From positions 744,001-808,000 of the forward strand of contig NZ_WKJP01000001.1 of assembly GCF_009674585.1 (NCBI RefSeq): a stretch of 64,000 bases of DNA, read 5' to 3'. The stretch's first letter is position 1; each line of letters starts with the position of its first letter. Below the pieces are notes generated by a model that was given only the letters and a program-made list of their open reading frames with translations, made no database searches and was not told the DNA's origin. This stretch comes from Haloferax marinisediminis (GTDB taxonomy: Archaea; Halobacteriota; Halobacteria; Halobacteriales; Haloferacaceae). Positions 61,788-64,000 of the stretch are shown here, one piece after another. The translations under genes and the position numbers were made by a program.

Positions 61788-63077
61788 TTACGCCCGAACG
61801 TTCTCGCCCGACACGTCGCCGAACGACTCGCCGTCCCAGACCAACTCGCCACGGAGCATCGTCCACTCGGGGAAGACGCCGGTGAATCCCTCGAACGGCG
61901 TCCAGCCACACTTCGAGTGGAGGTCGTCACCGCGAATCTCGCGGGCTGCGTCGAGGTCGTAGAGGGCGATATCGGCATCGGCGCCTTCCTCGATGCGACC
62001 TTTCTGCGGCAGGTCGAAGATGTCTGCTGGGTTCGTCGCGACCACGTCGCGGACGGTTTCGAGCGACAGGTCGCCGTCGACGGCCGCACCGAGGAGGAGC
62101 GGAACCATCGTCTCGACGCCGGGAACACCACTCGGCGCGTCGAGGAGTGACTGGTCTTTCTCGTCGACCGTGTGCGGCGCGTGGTCGGTCGCGACCACGT
62201 CGATACGGCCGTCTGCGAGGCGCTCGAACATGGCTTCGCGGCGTTCTTCGGAGCGGAGTGGCGGGTTCATCCGACCGTAGGTTCCGAGGTCGGCGAGGTC
62301 GTCGCGCGAGAGGAACAGGTGGTGGGGCGTCACCTCACAGGTCGCACCGCCGTCGCGGGCGGCGTCGACGCCCTCCGGCGTGCTCGTGTGGGCGATGTGA
62401 ATCTGCGCGCCCGTCTCGCCACCGACGCGAACGGCGCGTTCGACGGCGACCGCTTCGGCCTCAGCGCTGCGGTAGGCACTCCACGCGTCGGCGTCGGCGT
62501 CGCGGCCGATGCCACCGAGGTCACCCTCGATAGCCGACTCGTCGAACAGGTCGGCGTCTTCGGCGTGGACGGTCACCGGGACGCCGGCCTCACCGGCGCG
62601 CTCGGCGGCCGCCGAAAACAAGTCGGCGTCGATGCCCATGTCACCGGTCGAGTCGGCGAGGAACACTTCGCCGAGGGCGAACAGCGGTCGGTCGAACAGG
62701 CTCTCGGGGTCCCAGTCGGGTGTCACGCCGCCGTTGATACCGTAGTCGATACACGAGTTCGCGGCCCGGTCGGCCTTGGCGTCGAATCCAGCACCCGTGG
62801 TCGTCGTGGGGTCGGTGTTCGGTTGGTCGGCGACCGTCGTCACGCCGCCCGCGGCGGCGCTCTGCGACCCGGTCTCCCACGTCTCTTTGTGTTCGAATCC
62901 CGGTTCGCGGAAGTGGACGTGGACGTCGATTGCGCCCGGTAGAAGGAGGTTCTCGTCGGCGTCGATGGTCTCTTCGTCGGCGACTGGGTCGAGGTCACCG
63001 ACGGCGGCGATGCGTCCGTCTTCGACGCGGACGTCAACCACGCGCCCGTCGGCCAGCGTCGCGTTCGCAATTCGCAT
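61788..63077 (-). CDS. pyrC: dihydroorotase
   Basis: This 429-residue amidohydrolase of pyrimidine synthesis forms dihydroorotate from carbamoyl-aspartate. The metal-binding HVHFREPG motif, GGVTTVADQPNTDPTT, PVTVHAEDAD, AQIHIAHTST and VVATDHAPHTVDEK are all present, so it is the class I type and should be active. The start is ATG 63077; an ATG five codons upstream is also possible. It lies close to a lipoate-ligase-like gene on the same strand. Confidence 0.95.
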   Translation of the reverse strand: MRIANATLADGRVVDVRVEDGRIAAVGDLDPVADEETIDADENLLLPGAIDVHVHFREPGFEHKETWETGSQSAAAGGVTTVADQPNTDPTTTTGAGFDAKADRAANSCIDYGINGGVTPDWDPESLFDRPLFALGEVFLADSTGDMGIDADLFSAAAERAGEAGVPVTVHAEDADLFDESAIEGDLGGIGRDADADAWSAYRSAEAEAVAVERAVRVGGETGAQIHIAHTSTPEGVDAARDGGATCEVTPHHLFLSRDDLADLGTYGRMNPPLRSEERREAMFERLADGRIDVVATDHAPHTVDEKDQSLLDAPSGVPGVETMVPLLLGAAVDGDLSLETVRDVVATNPADIFDLPQKGRIEEGADADIALYDLDAAREIRGDDLHSKCGWTPFEGFTGVFPEWTMLRGELVWDGESFGDVSGENVRA

Positions 63078-63137
63078 AGGTGGGGGTGCCACGCGCCGCG
63101 TCCTAAGTCCGGCGGTTCGGGTGACGGACCTTTACAC

Positions 63138-63827
63138 TCACAACTCGACGTCGCTCGCGGCTTCGATTCGAGTCACCGCGTCGCCGACGAACACGTCTTC
63201 GAGCGCCTGGCAGACCGCGTCTGGGTCACCCGGTCCGCCTGCGGTGTCGACGCTCCCGACCGACTCGGGGTCGAACGGCACGTCGATTGCCTCGTAGATA
63301 GGGACGAGTACGTCGGCGATTTCGTCGCGGTCGGTGACGATGACGACGCCGGAGACGAGCGCAGACGACTTTCGCACTCGCTGGGCGATGCCGCAGAGTT
63401 TCCCACCGGCCTGAACTGAGTGGTCGCCCGGACAGTACGAGTTCGGCGGTTCGCCCCGTCGAGCGGGCACACCGAGGGTTCGAAGTGCACGGATGACGGC
63501 CGTGGCTCCCGCCTCGTACCGTTCGTCGAGACCGGCGCGGGCGTCGTCGAGCGGAATCGCGTGGGCGAACGCGACGGTCGTGCCGGTGTAGGCGACCGCC
63601 CGTCCGCCGACTGAGCGTTCGAGTGCGGGGAATCCGCTGGACTCGGCGGCAGCAACGGCGTCGTCGTATCGACTCGCTCGCGTGTCGCGCCGGCCGAACG
63701 CAATCTGTCGGTGCGGTGTCCACGCACGGAACGCGGGTTCGCCAGTCTCGCCAGTCTCGCTGAGCATGGCCGCGGTGACCGCCCGGTCGGCCTTCCTGTC
63801 GGATTTTCGGCCGCGGATGACGCGCAT
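63138..63827 (-). CDS. lipoate-protein ligase A-like enzyme
   Basis: This 229-residue protein from ATG 63827 belongs to the BPL/LplA cofactor-ligase fold: FRAWTPHRQIAFGRRDT, SVGGRAVAYTGTTVAFAHAIP and QAGGKLCGIAQRVRKSSALVSGVV, where the lysine in GGKLCG is the conserved reactive residue. It probably transfers lipoate or octanoate to E2 or GcvH proteins. The preceding 29 codons of the open frame look non-coding. It is divergent from the gene entering the window end. Confidence 0.87.
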   Translation of the reverse strand: MRVIRGRKSDRKADRAVTAAMLSETGETGEPAFRAWTPHRQIAFGRRDTRASRYDDAVAAAESSGFPALERSVGGRAVAYTGTTVAFAHAIPLDDARAGLDERYEAGATAVIRALRTLGVPARRGEPPNSYCPGDHSVQAGGKLCGIAQRVRKSSALVSGVVIVTDRDEIADVLVPIYEAIDVPFDPESVGSVDTAGGPGDPDAVCQALEDVFVGDAVTRIEAASDVEL

Positions 63828-63881
63828 ATCTGTTCGAAGCACCCCGACGTACCTAAGAACATCCGTCCCGTCCCCACGACC

Positions 63882-64000
63882 ATGCTGCGTCTGCCGCGGT
63901 CGGTCCTCACTCACTTCGAGCGGTTTTCGCTCTATAACTCACCGTATCCCGCGCACGATAGTGGATGCGCAATCGACCTCTACGTCGACGCCGACGACAC
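63882..64000 (+). CDS. start of an unidentified gene, cut by window end
   Basis: From ATG 63882 the frame stays open to the window end (39 codons: MLRLPRSVLTHFERFSLYNS...). It is divergent from the lipoate-ligase-like gene with 54 bp between starts. The segment contains a pattern SPYPAHDSGCAIDLYVDAD that looks like a real protein start. The family cannot be decided from this fragment. Confidence 0.6.
   Translation, partial: MLRLPRSVLTHFERFSLYNSPYPAHDSGCAIDLYVDADD

Overview
The window is haloarchaeal chromosome. The rRNA operon order 16S-tRNA-Ala(UGC)-23S-5S-tRNA-Cys, the acidic high-GC proteins, short or absent mRNA leaders, Tat-lipoprotein signals and families such as HTH-10/DmsR, TrmB, S6e and TRASH-domain regulators all point to Haloferax or a close relative in the Haloferacaceae. 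The genus is an inference; I could not run a 16S comparison.

Layout. 1-4384: the 3' end of 16S, tRNA-Ala, complete 23S inside a long processing stem, 5S, a strong hairpin and tRNA-Cys. 4529-8134: one large minus-strand STAND-type ATPase joining a winged-helix DNA-binding end to a TPR end. 8338-14995: small membrane proteins, a copper module (copA, TRASH-domain regulator, copZ), a MaoC hydratase and two poorly known genes. 15090-19169: PerM-type permease, GNAT enzyme, flippase, DoxX. 19315-23439: iron/siderophore ABC operon behind two DtxR-like palindromes, with an FAD protein embedded in it. 23470-28928: FKBP isomerase, a membrane protein with internal duplications, a CcdA-thioredoxin lipoprotein pair, a J-domain/2Fe-2S ferredoxin fusion and a TrmB regulator. 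29100-39716: mostly single-gene units (HTH, SnoaL, QueT-like, LtrA, PPOX, DsrE, VioB-like ferritin, MFS, double CDGSH, FAD oxidase, hydrolase).

39770-48949 is a molybdenum respiration island: dmsR, dmsE-like, dmsA, dmsB, dmsC, dmsD, then an unknown gene, an Mrp ATPase, a single-domain molybdopterin-binding protein and mobA, all on the minus strand and mostly overlapping. Together they encode an exported DMSO/TMAO-type reductase, its quinol-side membrane partner, its chaperone, its regulator and likely cofactor and Fe-S supply.

49056-64000 is mostly conserved core: tRNA-Arg(CCG) with an adjoining stem-loop repeat, MATE exporter, membrane-anchored ferredoxin, 6-phosphogluconate dehydrogenase, M29 aminopeptidase, a lipoprotein with two tandem HiPIP domains, ribosomal protein S6e, DHH phosphoesterase, three universal stress proteins, dihydroorotase, a lipoate-ligase-like protein and the start of one further gene.

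Best candidates for something new: the winged-helix/STAND/TPR protein; the FAD-only protein inside the iron-uptake operon; the tandem HiPIP lipoprotein; and a structured repeat present beside tRNA-Arg and again inside the coding start of the thioredoxin lipoprotein. I saw no CRISPR array, insertion sequence, transposase, integrase or replication origin.
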